From positions 60,812,627 through 60,876,626 of the forward strand of contig CP136061.1 in the NCBI GenBank assembly GCA_032622095.1: a DNA stretch of 64,000 bases. The letters run 5' to 3'. Under the pieces are notes generated by a model, which searched no databases, was not told where the DNA came from, and worked only from the letters and a program-made list of their open reading frames with translations. The position numbers and the translations under genes are program-made. Source of the DNA: Siphonodentalium dalli. Its lineage: Eukaryota > Mollusca > Scaphopoda > Gadilida > Siphonodentaliidae. This document shows, one piece after another, positions 34,791 to 46,879 of this stretch; positions within the stretch are counted from its first letter, which is position 1, and every line of letters starts with the position of its first letter.

Positions 34791-35167
34791 GTTAAAGTGA
34801 TGGGAAACACTCCGGTAGGGTAATCAACAGAAGTTAAAGTGATGGGAAACAATCCGGTAGGGTAATCAAATAGAAAATGAGAATAATCTGCTCAAAATAT
34901 ATATTTTGTTAGGAATATTAATCCAAATTGACAATACACACCTCAATCTTATATATTAATTAAAAGCAATGACTCTCGATGTCGAAATCATTTGTTAGTT
35001 TATCGCCGATATTGCGTCCCGAATCGAGATGTAAATATTTACAAATGAGCGTAGTTCAGACGATGTTTTCTATGGAGCCATATGGTCGATTTCTTTGACA
35101 TTTTCGGCGATGTTAGTTGAATGCTCTATTTCCCATGTTGGCATAGAGCCTGAGTACTAACATATCA
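34791..35167. repeat. Dispersed repeat B, second copy
   Basis: Related to 15323-15661 over most of its length. This copy begins with a local duplication: GTTAAAGTGATGGGAAACA then (C/A)TCCGGTAGGGTAATCAA occurs twice in tandem at 34791-34870. Confidence 0.75.
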
Positions 35168-35570
35168 ATATCAAGTCATAATGTGTATTTAACAGCTATA
35201 CGTTTTGGGGATGCGCGATGCTTCAGTCTGTATCGCGTTGGGTTACTTCACAGCGTCACCGGTCGGACGATGTTGATGCCAGAGTCAGCGCTTGCCTGAA
35301 ATTGTCTGATGCCAATATTTATGCCAACTGAAAATACTTTTGAAAATATGTTAGAAGTCACCAAATGCTATCTTTTTCTGCAATATTGAGCTTTAAAAAA
35401 CCCACAAAATCTATCGTGCAAGATGTACATTGATATAGCACCAGGTCCAGACAACAGGCAAGCCTATATAAGCCCGGACCCACCAACATAAAATAACAAA
35501 ACAGTACATAACGTGACCAACATAAAAGTGCATACTCCGACACTCGCGGGATACAGAGGCCTGTCTGCCT
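35168..35570. other. No gene recognised
   Basis: Unassigned sequence between dispersed repeat B and a LINE relic. Confidence 0.5.
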
Positions 35571-35940
35571 AGGTCGTCTGAATAAGGGACGTTTCAGATG
35601 GTGTGGGGAGATTTTAGCAGTAAAGGTGGGCTCGGAGAAAAAGATGTAACATTAAATCATATGACATGTATTTAGTATGAACTCATAGTCTCATGAATCT
35701 ATTGGTGGATTTGAAATAATCGTGGACTATCTCACAAATGTCACAATTCATCTTATGACCCAGTGTAGGATTACCAAATAGAAGAATTTCGATGGTTATG
35801 TTCACACACAATTCATGCAAACTTCTAAATAGAGCTTCTCTTTGTTGACAATATAAAGTACAGTAGAAAAAGTAGTGCTTAGCATCTTCACACATATTTC
35901 CACAACTCGGATAATCGGTAAGAAACCACAAATGTTTTTG
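35571..35940 (-). mobile_element. LINE ORF2 C-terminal relic on the minus strand
   Basis: Minus-strand frame 35683-35931 contains YPSCGNMCEDAKHYFFYC then TLYCQQREALFRSLHE, the Cys-His-Cys C-terminal signature seen also at 16.6 kb (DADHYFFTCPFYKRERA). The C-terminal stretch ends VHDYFKSTNRFMRL. Only about 80 codons are left, and one knuckle Cys spacing looks altered. The 3' side contains CTTTTTCTCC, resembling the CTTTTTCCTG of the 16.4-kb tail. No upstream ORF2 could be read. Confidence 0.65.
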
Positions 35941-36907
35941 AGCATTTAATTCACAACAAGCGTCTGTAATTTTCGAATGAATAATTTGGTTTGACCTTCA
36001 CCTACTGTAAAGTATATTGAGTTTTACTGTTTGACGACTTTTGCTTTCTTCGCCGAATTGCTGGATTTTTCTTTCAAACTGATGTTGATTGACTGATTGA
36101 TTGATGCATGTGTTAGCGATATACTAGCAGTCCAGTATTAATAATACTTGCTTGTCGTTTATATCATACACAAATAAACCAATCACCGAACAATAACAAA
36201 TCAGAAGGGCTGCTTCGTCGAGAGGGCTCCCGATCCCGAAAGCAAAGTGTATTAGCTACGTTGACACCACCACCATGCATAACCAATGCAATTCAGATTG
36301 ACGACATCTTGATATAGGTGTCAACGTTTCCGAACATTATAAACCAACGGTAAATGTGAGACTTTTCTGAAACGAATGGAATTGAGCAACCAATATTTGC
36401 AACAACTTTCTTGATGAATTGATAAGTCTCTTGCCGAATAATTTGCCAAATGAAAATATGTTTTGCCAAATGCTGATATGTGTCCATTTGACAAGTAGCA
36501 GCGCGAACCTTTGTTGGTGCATGTTCGAAACCTGGTGTAGGTGTTTGTCTTGAGTGTGGCGTGTAAACCGAGAACCTCCATTTGAAAAAATGATTTGATA
36601 CAGTATCGTATTGTTACACAATGAATAATATATCATATAACACTTAAAATTGTGTATCGAGATGTATCGCATCCACTGATTGGTTACTTGGCATGGCCAT
36701 ATGGGGAATGACATCGAACTATTGCAGCCAATGCCACACGCCGTTGCTGTCGATTTGCCATGTTTCGTCCGAACACAGGTCACGAGATATCAACAGAAAG
36801 AGTGTAAACGGTGAGGTTTCGTTCATCCTTGTTTTCAAAAGAGAATTTATGAAATACATTGTCAAAAACGTTAGTGCAATTAATGTGCATTGACGAAAAC
36901 GACGAAG
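35941..36907. other. No gene recognised
   Basis: Three overlapping minus-strand frames lie between 36293 and 36783 (up to 148 codons), each in a different frame and without motifs. They may be accidental; I see no basis for choosing one. Confidence 0.4.
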
Positions 36908-37065
36908 AGATTGTGATGGTGGTTGTGGTGGTGGTGGTTATGATGATGATGGTGGTGATAGTGGTGGTGATGATGATGATGATGATGATGATGATGGTGG
37001 TGGTGATGATAATGATGCCGTTGTTGCGCCTGATGATGGTGGTAATGATGGTGATATGGTGTTGT
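36908..37065. repeat. Low-complexity (GAT/GGT)n tract
   Basis: Mixed GTGGTGGTG and GATGATGAT triplets over ~150 bp. Translated frames give poly-Met/Val or poly-His and are artefacts of the repeat. Confidence 0.9.
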
Positions 37066-38278
37066 TAGTCGACCGCATAGGACCCGACTTTGACTCTTCT
37101 TATGACATGTACACTTTGGTGGTTCAGGAGTACACATGGCTATTGTTAATGTTTTTATTTTAGCGCCATGAAGTTATATATTTGCAGTCTGCCATATATT
37201 ATCGGACCGAATTAAGTGATTTCTGAATAAGTTTCAATTAAGTTATAATGGTTTATCATGTTCTGATGACATACATAACTAAAGAAACACACTGTATGGA
37301 TACCAATACATTCATGTGTAGGGGTGCTTGGATAACTGAGTTGTATAATCTAAGCTTCCAACACATGATCGAATAAAATATATGTACTGTCGATATATTT
37401 ATGTATTGAGGTTCGAACCGAGAATGAGAATTGGTCACGGATCGTGACCGTTAACTCATAGCGTGCTCCTCGTGTACAATAATCTACTCGAGTCGTGTCT
37501 ATGATCAGGTTAACTCCCCACCATCCTTTCTTGGTGCAATTTAACGTACCCTTTGACCATCAGAGTGAACGTTGACATTGTTTCATTTGCCGGGTGTTCA
37601 TTGCATTGTGAAGTTTCCATGTACATTCATGTATACTATCATATATGCCAGCACATACCGACCTGAGTCGTTTTCCTTTAATACAAAATACCAATTTTCA
37701 TTAGTATAGTTATTATTCAAAAATCTTTTGTGTTCGTTCCAAGAGAAGCGAGTTTGAATATAATGGCTATATCGACGTAGCAGCGACTATATTATACCCA
37801 GTTACCAAATGGTTAATTGGCGGAAACACTCCGAGTAAATCACACCGCGCAGTCTATTCTATCCATAGAGAGTACTGAATTTGAAATAGATCCGAAACAG
37901 AATCTGAATAAAACTTGCGTGGTTGCATATGGTAATGAGGGACACAGTCAGGAGGGAAATGAAGTAACTATAGTAAATGTGCAGCCCTATAAAAGAAATT
38001 GAATGGATTTTCAATCGATCGTAAATATGCAACACCCACCAGTGAAAAACGCGATCCGCAACAATAGGAAATGCATTAGTTTTATGACGTGATTAATTCT
38101 TTAATTTCTGTCGCATTATAGCGCAAGAATTGATGTATATAGTGGTAAAGTGACCCATAATATTCACACCCCAAATTAATCCCGGTTATATCTTGCTCAC
38201 TTACATACGTGGCTCTTACATGACCTAGACAGCCTATTCTCGTGAAAACAAGCATATAACCAGACAAACGTTGTTATT
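37066..38278. other. No gene recognised
   Basis: A 61-codon frame at 37817-38002 (ending NVQPYKRN) has plausible composition but is too short and isolated to call. Confidence 0.45.
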
Positions 38279-38653
38279 TTAACCCTTTACCCAACAGAAG
38301 GGCCCTGTGCCAATGCATTCTCTTATATATGCGAGTCGAGAATGCATTGGCTTAACACATTAAAAATTATAAAATTGTTAAAGAATGTAAGAAAAAATGG
38401 TAAAAAGTGTTAAAAAAAGATTTTTTTTTAGGCCAATGCATTCTCTTATATATGCGAGGCGACCTATGGTCGACTCGCATATATAAGAGAATGCATTGAC
38501 ACAGGGCATAACTGTAACTATCACAATGTGGTCAAGGAGCCGGTTCCAATGATATCCATATTTGTATGGTTCTATTGAGACAGACCGAAGATATTTTAGG
38601 CTGTTGCAGCTTTATTTGGGCGTTTTTGGCCGGTTTGTTGGGTAAAGGGTTAA
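38279..38653. mobile_element. TTAA-ended MITE (TTAACCCTTTACCCAACA family) with hairpin modules
   Basis: The left end TTAACCCTTTACCCAACAGA (38279-38298) is mirrored by TGTTGGGTAAAGGGTTAA (38636-38653). Inside are a truncated module (38311-38352) and a complete hairpin module (38431-38506) with TTCTCTTATATATGCGAG and its inverse. Between them is the AT-rich spacer shared with the 17.3-kb and 54.6-kb elements. The right third (38510-38635) is not seen in the other elements. Noncoding. Confidence 0.85.
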
Positions 38654-39144
38654 AACGCGGTTTTAAAACACTCCAATATGGGGCTATTTCCATACAAATT
38701 ACTCCCATACTGGCTTTATTTATTCTAGTTTTTTTCGTCACAGGACTTACTTACGAGATTCACACTCTTTTAATGTGGTTTCACTGGGGCCCGTGCCATT
38801 CAACGGAATAACCGATATAAGCTGACTATGAGCTTATTTCAGAATACACTCAGTCGAATATAAACCTATGTGAATATTTAGGTCCAATATGAACCAATTT
38901 GCACGATCATATGTTGACCCAGAACGACTTACTCAAGTCATATTCGTTTATTACCTGATTTAAAGATCCACGGTCTGATTTTCCACCAAATTACTCTAAG
39001 TTTCCTCAGCCAATTTTCGCAAGTATCGCGAAAATTCAAAAATGTTTATTGAAGACGAGAACAAAGTATCATAAATGGAAACTCTCTTTATCATCTACTG
39101 TTTTTGAGAATTTATGCTGGCCTGACAAAAATTCAAAACGTGTT
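38654..39144. other. No gene recognised
   Basis: Unassigned. Contains the word TCGCGAAAATTC as a small inverted pair near 39017-39034. Confidence 0.45.
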
Positions 39145-39341
39145 AAAGGTACTCAATCCGATTCGATGCTCCCCATATAATCAGACTCCAACAACAACAA
39201 CAACAACAACATTTTTCGAAATGCCGCTTCAGTTATCAGAATCCATTAATTGCCCAAATATAATGCTAACCACGGTCAACTATTGTATAAAATTGCCCGA
39301 AACGTGTTATTTATCAACATGTTGTTCGACGATATTTTGCC
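39145..39341 (+). repeat. Dispersed repeat C, 5' part
   Basis: Aligns with 50420-50640: AAAGGTACTCAAT, GATTCGATG, (CAA)n tract, ATGCCGCTTCAGTTATCAGA, TTGCCCAAA, TATTTTGCC. Its 3' continuation in the 50.4-kb copy is found here only 2.2 kb downstream, at 41577. Confidence 0.75.
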
Positions 39342-39779
39342 ATAATTACACCCACTTCATTTTCTATAGTAAATTGCCGTTGAGTTTATCAAAGCTAATG
39401 TAATTATATCGGATAATTACATTAGGTCGAGATTTTATCAGTGCAACAAAAACGACCCAAAAGAACTTGCGCGCAATGATATTTGTAGTCCGTTGCATAG
39501 TAACTAAGGACGCTATTTTATTCGCACTCGCTTCGCAGTACATTTTTTTTCACGAACGCTATGAAAGCTAATAAAAGAATAATAAATAACTATCCAAATA
39601 AAGACAATGCCCCAATATAATAAACATTCCCAAGCTGTTTACAGAGTGTAAATTTGGTCGTAAATTTGCGACGTTTCGTTACGAAATGCATGACTAAACA
39701 TACACAACTTTTTAGTTTTCGTTTCATTTATAATTTTATTTACATTTTCCCAGCAGGCACCACTTGTCATTTTGTAAGA
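39342..39779. other. Unassigned sequence with a perfect hairpin
   Basis: CTAATGTAATTAT (39395-39407) faces ATAATTACATTAG (39412-39424) around a 4-5-base loop. The same TAATGTAATTA word is part of the large palindrome at 41398. Nothing else recognised. Confidence 0.6.
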
Positions 39780-39915
39780 CCACAGGAGTGTGGAACTTGA
39801 TTAATAATTGCATTAATTAGCCTAATTACCATTTTTTTGGCCATAATGCTGGGCCAAAAAAAAAGCTAATTAGCATAATTAAGGCAGTTAGTGATAAAGT
39901 TCCAAGCTCCTGTGG
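39780..39915. mobile_element. Foldback MITE of ~136 bp
   Basis: CCACAGGAGTGTGGAACTT at the left pairs with AAGTTCCAAGCTCCTGTGG at the right, and the pairing continues inward (AATTAGCCTAATTACC versus GCTAATTAGCATAATT) to GGCC/GGCC around a short centre. The whole element is one long hairpin. No clear target duplication. Confidence 0.8.
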
Positions 39916-40014
39916 TAACTTGGGCAAGAGTATTTAATTTAGTGGTTATATTCTGGGCACTACAATTTATATTATAGGATGAAATGTTTAATTACTGTTT
40001 ACAGATGTCCCCAA

Positions 40015-40850
40015 ACATTGTACCAGTCCCGTGAGAAAACTGCAACATATTTTTTCCCTTCGTCTCAGTGTAACGATATGTTACAAAGCGTTTCATGATT
40101 TCTGAGATTCCACAGAGACTGGCCCTACAAACTGAAACTTACAAAGTCCCCGTAAAAAAAAAAATGCAGCATTCAATGTTTCTTCACCTCCTTTTATTGT
40201 AGCGATATGTTGCAAAGTGTTATGAGGCGTTACCGGTACATTTTACAAATGATATTAAGTCACCCCCCCCCCCCCCCCAAAAACGCAGCATATTATTAAA
40301 ACTCATCTCAATGCAGCGATATGTTACAAAGTGTTACGAATCGTTATATGATTTCAGAGATCCACAGTGACCGCTCGTAGGCAGGACTGTGTTACAAATG
40401 ATATAAAGTGATTAAAGTCCCTGTGAGAAAACTGCAGTATATTTTTTCAACTCGTCTCAGTGTAGCGATAAATTGTTACGAAGCATTATGTTACATGTAC
40501 AACAGAACGAGAGAGAGAGAGAGTGAGAGAGAAGTCTGGGAGTCGCACCGAAAGTTGGTAGCACCCGGAATCCCAAGCCGGTCACACATCAATGGAATAA
40601 CCGCGCCCGATGTTGCTTAACTTTGGTATCACACAAAGCGTGTAACGACCGTGACCCATCAATCAGAGAAGTCATCGGCCTTCTATATTTACAACGCGAC
40701 CGCTATACACATGATTCCTGAGATCCACAGAGACCACTCGTTGATTGGTGTTACAAATAATGTAACGTCCCTGTGCAGGATATTTCTTCTACTCGTCTCA
40801 GTGTACCGATATGTTAAAAAGTGTTACAAAGGTTTACGTGTCTGCATTAT
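40015..40850 (+). repeat. Diverged tandem array, ~115-150-bp units
   Basis: Landmark GTAGCGATATGTTACAAAGTG recurs in variants near 40070, 40199, 40315, 40463 and 40802, with GAGAAAACTGCA(G/A)CATATTTTT upstream and GATTTC(A/T)GAGATTCCACAG downstream. A C homopolymer (about 16 bases from 40263) and a (GA)n tract (40508-40532) interrupt it. The frame at 40408-40620 crosses these and is not a gene. Confidence 0.8.
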
Positions 40851-41397
40851 CTGGACACAAGCTATTTATAAATAATCACTTTAAATTTTACCAAATATAT
40901 TAGTTTTTGAAAAATAAATCAAAAATTCCTTAAATGCCATGATGATTTAATTCTTCTGAAAACTTGTTTCTCGGTAAAATCACAATGACACAAAATGACT
41001 GCGAAAAATCGAAAATTGAAAAGTATTTGGCTCACTGCCGATAGATAGGAGGATTCCTGTAAGAAAATTCTCACTAAACTTTTTGATCGCATGTTCATGA
41101 TTCCCAGTTGACATGGAGACTAACTGTATATTTTCCTCTTACAAAATTCTGCTAATAATGTTTAATTTTGCTCAAAAGTTTATTAATGTTTTGTTTCGTC
41201 CTTGACATACGTTCGAGAAAAACCCACTCGATCTACAGATCTGCAGATCGATCGATATTATTCGGACGGGAATGCAGCGAGTTGTTTTCGGCTCAAGTCT
41301 TGTCTGTTATTTGAGAACATATAGTTCCTTGTTTCAATCGTATTTTAAGGGCGAATATGTCTTTAAAATCAATATTTAACAATCGACGGCATAATTA
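40851..41397. other. No gene recognised
   Basis: Unassigned; includes GATCTACAGATCTGCAGATC, a locally self-complementary stretch near 41230-41250. Confidence 0.45.
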
Positions 41398-41552
41398 TAA
41401 GGAATAATCTCGGTTTCCTAATGTAATTACACAGTCTAAAGGCATATGCCGAATCACAAACTCTTATAAATCGCTTCGCGATTTATAGGTTTGTGATTCG
41501 GCATATGCCTTTAGACTGTGTAATTACATTAGGAAACCGAGATTATTCCTTA
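41398..41552. repeat. Near-perfect 155-bp palindrome
   Basis: Arms of about 75 bp: TAAGGAATAATCTCGGTTTC at the left matches GAAACCGAGATTATTCCTTA at the right, through CTAATGTAATTACACAGTCT and GGCATATGCCGAATCACAAA, to a TTC loop at 41475-41477. The only differences seen are a small insertion near the centre (ACTCTTATAAA versus ACCTATAAA). Such identity implies recent formation, gene conversion or ongoing mobility. Confidence 0.9.
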
Positions 41553-41576
41553 ATTATTATCAAAAGAAAGCCTCTT

Positions 41577-41740
41577 GATTTTAGAGTTACCACATCTTCA
41601 TCCGCAATTTGGTCCGAGATCGTCGGCTGGTCGACTATTCACTGGGCCACGAATTCAAAATCGATATCTATAATAACTCTGAGCTTTGATAGGTGGGTTC
41701 CTCGACTCGAATCAAATATTGTTTACCCCCGAATCCAAAT
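41577..41740 (+). repeat. Dispersed repeat C, 3' part
   Basis: Aligns with 50638-50827: GATTTTAGAGTTA, ATCTTCATCCGCAATTTGGT, CCGAGA, TCGATATCT, GTGGGTTCCTCGACTCGAAT and TTACCCCCGAA. Confidence 0.75.
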
Positions 41741-43663
41741 AAATAGTAACTGAGGGGTTCTTAATCGGATTATGCATCTTTAAACTTCCTAATAGGTTCG
41801 TGTGTAGGATCTATACTTGTTTTCTGGGATAGAAAATATACCAATCGCATGTTTGTGGTGTAAAATCGGACCGTGAATATTTTTTGTTTTGTACAGTAGT
41901 TAGACGAACGCTTTTTATTTTATGATATCGAGAATACACTAACATAGAGCACTCTTTATTGTTAGTTGTTCATGACCAGGAACATATGTCACTAATGTAA
42001 TCGCCAAACCATTGCATGCTTCGGGCGTTCGGATAGCTGCCACTTGGAACTCATGCATGGATGAGCTAGATACTTGTTGCATGAGTTATTGTACCTGAAG
42101 GGGGTCACTCTCACAAAAAAGTGTCGAAGGTACACAGGTTTTGAAAGTATGCTATTATATTAGTATATTCTTGAGGATTTTTTTACAATTTGTTGGCTGT
42201 TATTATAAATTATAACATATAAGGAACGCCAGCCTTTAAATTATGGGGCAACACCCGGAACATACATTTAAATCTGAACCTGGTTGTGAAAAAATGTCGA
42301 CCACCTTGCACACTGTGCGTTCAGAATCGGTGACAAGTGGCACACATACAACATAAGATTTCTAAAATTTAAACTGGGGTAAACAGAAGTGAAAGACAGA
42401 ACAGAGAAAAAGAACAGAATATATGTAGACTTACTCTACACTGGAAGCATCACGCGGGTTATTAATGTTAGCTGCAGCTAGTTGAAATCCTCGATTGATT
42501 GCATGTTATATAATCGGATTTACCGTGTACAATTCCCATGATTCATTGACATAAAATTTGCCACGCGCGCCTGATGCAGAATTACGCCACGCGCATGTGG
42601 CATGCTAAATAAAAACATTTTATTGTCCACTGATGACAAATGTTATTATTTTCGCAATTAATTATTTATAAATGTTGTAAATTGTCGTTCCGTACGGCAT
42701 TGATTTTTTCGGATTGCGCCATTGTTTCCCGCTTCATTCAGCGGCACTTTTGATCCCGATATAAATTTCCAATAGTCTGCACAATACCAATCTGGTGCTA
42801 TGCATTGGCACCTCTATTGGTTGCTGCCGTGTCGAAAACACTCGAAACGAAGCAGGAGAGCAACCACATACATCTTGTTACCACGAAGAAGAATTGGTCT
42901 ACATGTGTTCCTTTGTTGTTGAGAATCTTGAGATAAATTGCCGCCGGTGGCATCTTTCACAGAGTCCGGACGGGTCGATGCTTTTCCGATAATTGTTTGG
43001 TTTGTATCACTGGTGATGTATTTTGTCTATAAAGCACTGACTTCCGCAAAGTGTTGGGTATTCGATTCGTTAGTCTTGTCCCAGGCGAGAATTTACTAAG
43101 AATGGAAATTGCAGAGTAGGAGTTTGAATATTCGCGCAGTATAATAATATAATAATAACACGAATTTCAAGGACTTTATGGTTTAATAACGGCCCGACAG
43201 GAATGAGTAACAGCCATAAGGCCTATAAGGGCCCGAACCCAAGGGATGTTACGCATACCGACAGGGCATTTAATAAACCACAATGCCCGACAAAGAATTT
43301 TATTTATATTTTTATCACTGATTTGATCACGTGTCGGGACCTCGAGAAACTCTGTTAATAGATTAGGGAAAGTGATAATAATGTTCATTCGCAAATGGAC
43401 GACAGGGAACGCGCTCTAATATGTTCGGTAAGTTGAGCCTCGAACCCCTATGCACCCAATCCATTTCATGATATTATACCCTGTATGGATTGTACACTCG
43501 TATATGTTCACGTTATTACATGTTAGTGTGTGTGTGTCCTGTGTTATATATTTTCATTAAAAGGAGGCAATAATGATATATGTGTATGTATATTGATGTA
43601 TTTATAATTAATGGGCCAAAAATAAATATGTTCAACTGAACATCTGCTTCTCGTTCTCATGAA
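41741..43663. other. No gene recognised
   Basis: About 1.9 kb without a supported feature. Confidence 0.5.
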
Positions 43664-43932
43664 TTAACCATTCCATGACTGGAGATTCCTGAAATATTGC
43701 GAAAACACTGTGTCAGTGCATTATCTTATATATGGGAGTCTCCCATAGAAAGTCTCGCATATATGTAAGAGAAAACATTGGCCTAATAATATTTACATTG
43801 ACCTTGTAAGCCAGTGCATTCATTATCTTATATATGCGAGGCTCCATATGGGAGACTAGTATATGTAAGATAATGCACTGGCACATTATCTTCAATGCTG
43901 CACCAGCGCAGTTTACATCATGAACGGGTTAA
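43664..43932. mobile_element. TTAA-ended foldback MITE (CATGACTGGAG family), both ends present
   Basis: Left end TTAACCATTCCATGACTGGA (43664-43683) and right end TCATGAACGGGTTAA (43918-43932) give TTAA on both sides. Two hairpin modules (about 43715-43785 and 43800-43880) are joined by GGCCTAATAATATTTACATT. This and the copy at 46579 show GCTGCACCAGCGCA inside the right end, itself a small hairpin. Confidence 0.85.
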
Positions 43933-45068
43933 CGCCAACAGACGTTATTCACACCAGGGAGGTGAACTGTTTTTAGATATCATTTGTCATGTTTAGATTT
44001 ATATTTATTAAGTATAACTTCTGGCGTCTACAACTAAATAATAGTCGATGTAATAGTGTAGGTCGCGGATGATCACCCAATGATAATCCATAAACGCGTT
44101 AATGAAATACTGCGTCCTGTATACAAGCCCCTTGAAACATAAATCGATGACATGTGTGATATGATATCTGTTTGGAATAAATTCAAGCAAGAGTGACTCT
44201 CTTACAATGGTATTTTACTGGATAAGGACATAGCTAGGCGACCCTCTATATAAGTGTTCGATATAGATATTCACAACATCTACTCAGTGTGATATGAAGT
44301 GTATGGACAAACATCCGCACGGGGAACATTCTGTAGATGTTTACTATTGGAAGATTTTCCTACCTCGACACAAGAATTATTAAAACCGATACTTAAACGC
44401 GCGTGTAACTGAACATGGATATTATCGTAGTGAACCGACACACATGATCGACGAATCGTGAATAATTTTACACTGAACCTGTTTGCTGACCGACAGAATG
44501 CACACAATACACCAGAGAAGTACTGCGGTATACAACTTTAACTTCTCGGTTCCACATTGTGGACCACGGATCTCGGAAACTTTGACAAAGGGGTTATACG
44601 CTTGTATTTTTTGTCTTGTTGCGTGTAATATAAATGGCATCATATCATAGCGCCAATCGATACGAGAGAACGCAAACAAATATTTGCAATTAGATAACAT
44701 CTCGTTAACACAGATTTCGAAGAACACTTTGACAGTCTAATAAGAAGAAAATGGCATGGTTCAAGTACGCATATACCGAGTACGCTTTAATCACATTTAG
44801 TCCATTTAATCACATCACCTCCTATATACGACAGGGCCAGATATGCTTGCAAATATACACCCTAAGAGGGCATAATGAATGTGGTTGCAGAAGGGGTATT
44901 GTTGTGTATATGTTGAAGTTTAAAACACTTTTGGCAATCGGTTGAGTTATAGGTAGTTTTAAATTTGGGTCAATCTTCATAGCCGATTATATTATAACTA
45001 TATATATAGCCTATCTCCAAATCAGAAAGAACCGTGTATAATATTGAACATCGTCCGAAAAAGGCATT
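43933..45068. other. No gene recognised
   Basis: Minus-strand frames of 75 and 101 codons at 44280-44727 overlap in different frames and show no motifs. Confidence 0.45.
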
Positions 45069-45590
45069 TTAAAGGCACGGGCTGCGTTCGTTGCAGAAAT
45101 ATTCATATTTGTTCAAATCGCCATCAACAGAAGGAATATTAAAATATATGTAGTTTTGTTCATATGCCAAACATAATCAGCGCTTAAATAGTATATTGTC
45201 ATCAAGACGTACGATTGTGTACGTAAACAAGAGCATGTTCGTGTTACAGAAATGTTACTTCTGTTTACATAACACAGCGCAATTCTATCGGTTAATCACA
45301 CACAAATGATATAAACGCTCTTTATTATTTCCATATCAGGAAACAGTAACAAATAACGCTCTTTATGTTTCCCATATCCGGATCTAAATAGAAGCCAAGT
45401 TCTGTAACGTTTTTTGCTTTTGTTTACATAACAAAGGAGAAACATTTGACAATAACATACTGTTTATGCCATATTTCTGATTGGTATAAGAACAAGGTCT
45501 GTCTATATTTTACTATTCTTTCTGTTTATGGCGGTTTTTGACGGAGATGAATTACAGCATACCCACCGCCAACGCCGCCCGTATCTTTAA
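45069..45590. mobile_element. TTAA MITE, AGGCACGGG family, copy 2
   Basis: Flanked by TTAA (45069-45072 and 45587-45590), with ends AGGCACGGGC and GCCCGTATCT. Same orientation and nearly the same sequence as copy 1 at 29655, so the two are probably recent relatives. Confidence 0.85.
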
Positions 45591-45974
45591 TGCATAAATT
45601 TACAGCAGAACATCTCTATTGTATGGAAAACATGTGTAAATTAATCGACAACAAGATAAAGAGAGCAGTGAAGGCCCGAACGCACCGATATAATGTGAGC
45701 GTGACGCACATGAGTCCCAACGCACGGTCTGCGAGACAAGCGAATCTTCAATGAAGTAACATAATCCCTAAGGACACATTGAGCAACAGAAACAGATTCC
45801 GATGCGTGACGTCACGAAATCCTGTTCATCTAAATGAAATTCTCGGGGAGTCATTTGGGCAAGTAGATGACTTGCCTGGAGGTAACGTATGACCTTCCAC
45901 ATTTGAAACTCGATTGAGATTATGTATCGACTGTGGATGTACGAATCGATAACTCAGGGATCCAGCTCCTAATG
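45591..45974. other. No gene recognised
   Basis: Unassigned sequence. Confidence 0.5.
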
Positions 45975-46217
45975 TTAACCCTTTATTTACTGCATTCGCC
46001 CATTCAGTTATTCCAGGATACATTGGAGTGGTATATTATTAATGTTGAGGGATGTTCAGGGGAAATTAAGCAGACAATACACAGAAGAATAGATAATGTA
46101 AGTCCAGAAAGTTCGTATTGATTGGTGGGATATGTTCAGATAATAATTTTGTCGTTTTGTTGAACTTATTATCTGAGTATTTTCAAGGGAACTACTCGTC
46201 TATGAGTATTCAGTACT
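45975..46217. mobile_element. TTAACC-ended MITE (GACGAGTAGTT family), inverted relative to 13.1 kb
   Basis: Begins TTAACCCTTTATTTACTG and includes GATTGGTGGGATATGTTCAG, a central AATTTTGTCGTTTTGTTGAA, TTATTATCTGAGTATTTTC, GGGAACTACTCGTCTATGAG and TATTCAGTA. The second TTAA end is not preserved. Confidence 0.65.
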
Positions 46218-46578
46218 TTCACAGAAATATCACGAAAGACTTAATGCCATGTATTTACATTCATAGCAAACTCTACACCTTTCTATAATTATAGGGACAA
46301 TTGAAATTCAAAGGGAGATAATTCATGAACCACAAGTAGATGACACGTTTTTGAGCAGAATTTAATATATCTGAGAACTAATAAATTTGAATTTTAGTTG
46401 AATCCTTATGTAAATTACACCAAAAAAAAAAAACAACACACTAAAAGTTAATATTGTTATCTGGTAAACTCATTGTTTTTTTTGGTTGAAAACTGATTTC
46501 ACCTTAAAAACCATGAAGCGATGTTTTTTTCTAAGAGGTGTGTAACTTTTTCCAGTAAATAAACCAATACTTGCATTA
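46218..46578. other. No gene recognised
   Basis: 46310-46400 shares words with 13.01-13.09 kb and 62.60-62.68 kb (GGGAGATAATTCATG, TTTTTGAGCAGAA, GTTGAATCCTTAT), indicating another old dispersed repeat flank. Confidence 0.45.
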
Positions 46579-46842
46579 CTTAACCCTTCCATGACTGGAG
46601 CTTCCTAAAAAATTTGCGAAAACCCTGTGCCAATGCATTCTCTTACATATGCGAGTCGCCCATATGGCGCCTCGCATATATAAGAGAATGCATTGGCTTA
46701 AGAATATTTAACTTGACCATGTAAGCCAGTGCATTCTCTTATATATGCAAGGCTACCTATGGGAGACTCGCATATATAAGAGAATGCACTGGCACATGAT
46801 CATTAATGCTGCACCAGCGCAACAGATTTGATTCATGAAAGA
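46579..46842. mobile_element. TTAA-ended foldback MITE (CATGACTGGAG family), right TTAA lost
   Basis: Starts TTAACCCTTCCATGACTGGA (46579-46598). Two complete hairpin modules follow (46632-46696 and 46727-46795), with CTCGCATATATAAGAGAATG in the 3' arms. The right end runs to GCTGCACCAGCGCA and GATTCATGAA but no TTAA follows. Confidence 0.8.
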
Positions 46843-46879
46843 TTTGCAATAGCCATCAGTGTTAAAATAACTGGTTATA

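Noticed and set aside
36293-36783. 148-codon minus-strand frame
   Set aside because: Three overlapping frames of similar length exist on the same strand; none shows a domain or a codon pattern that singles it out.
36880-37137. Poly-His / poly-Met protein
   Set aside because: Produced by the GAT/GGT low-complexity tract read in different frames; the same happens at 58531-58782.
40408-40620. Arg/Glu-rich protein segment
   Set aside because: It is a translation of the (GA)n tract within the ~130-bp tandem array.
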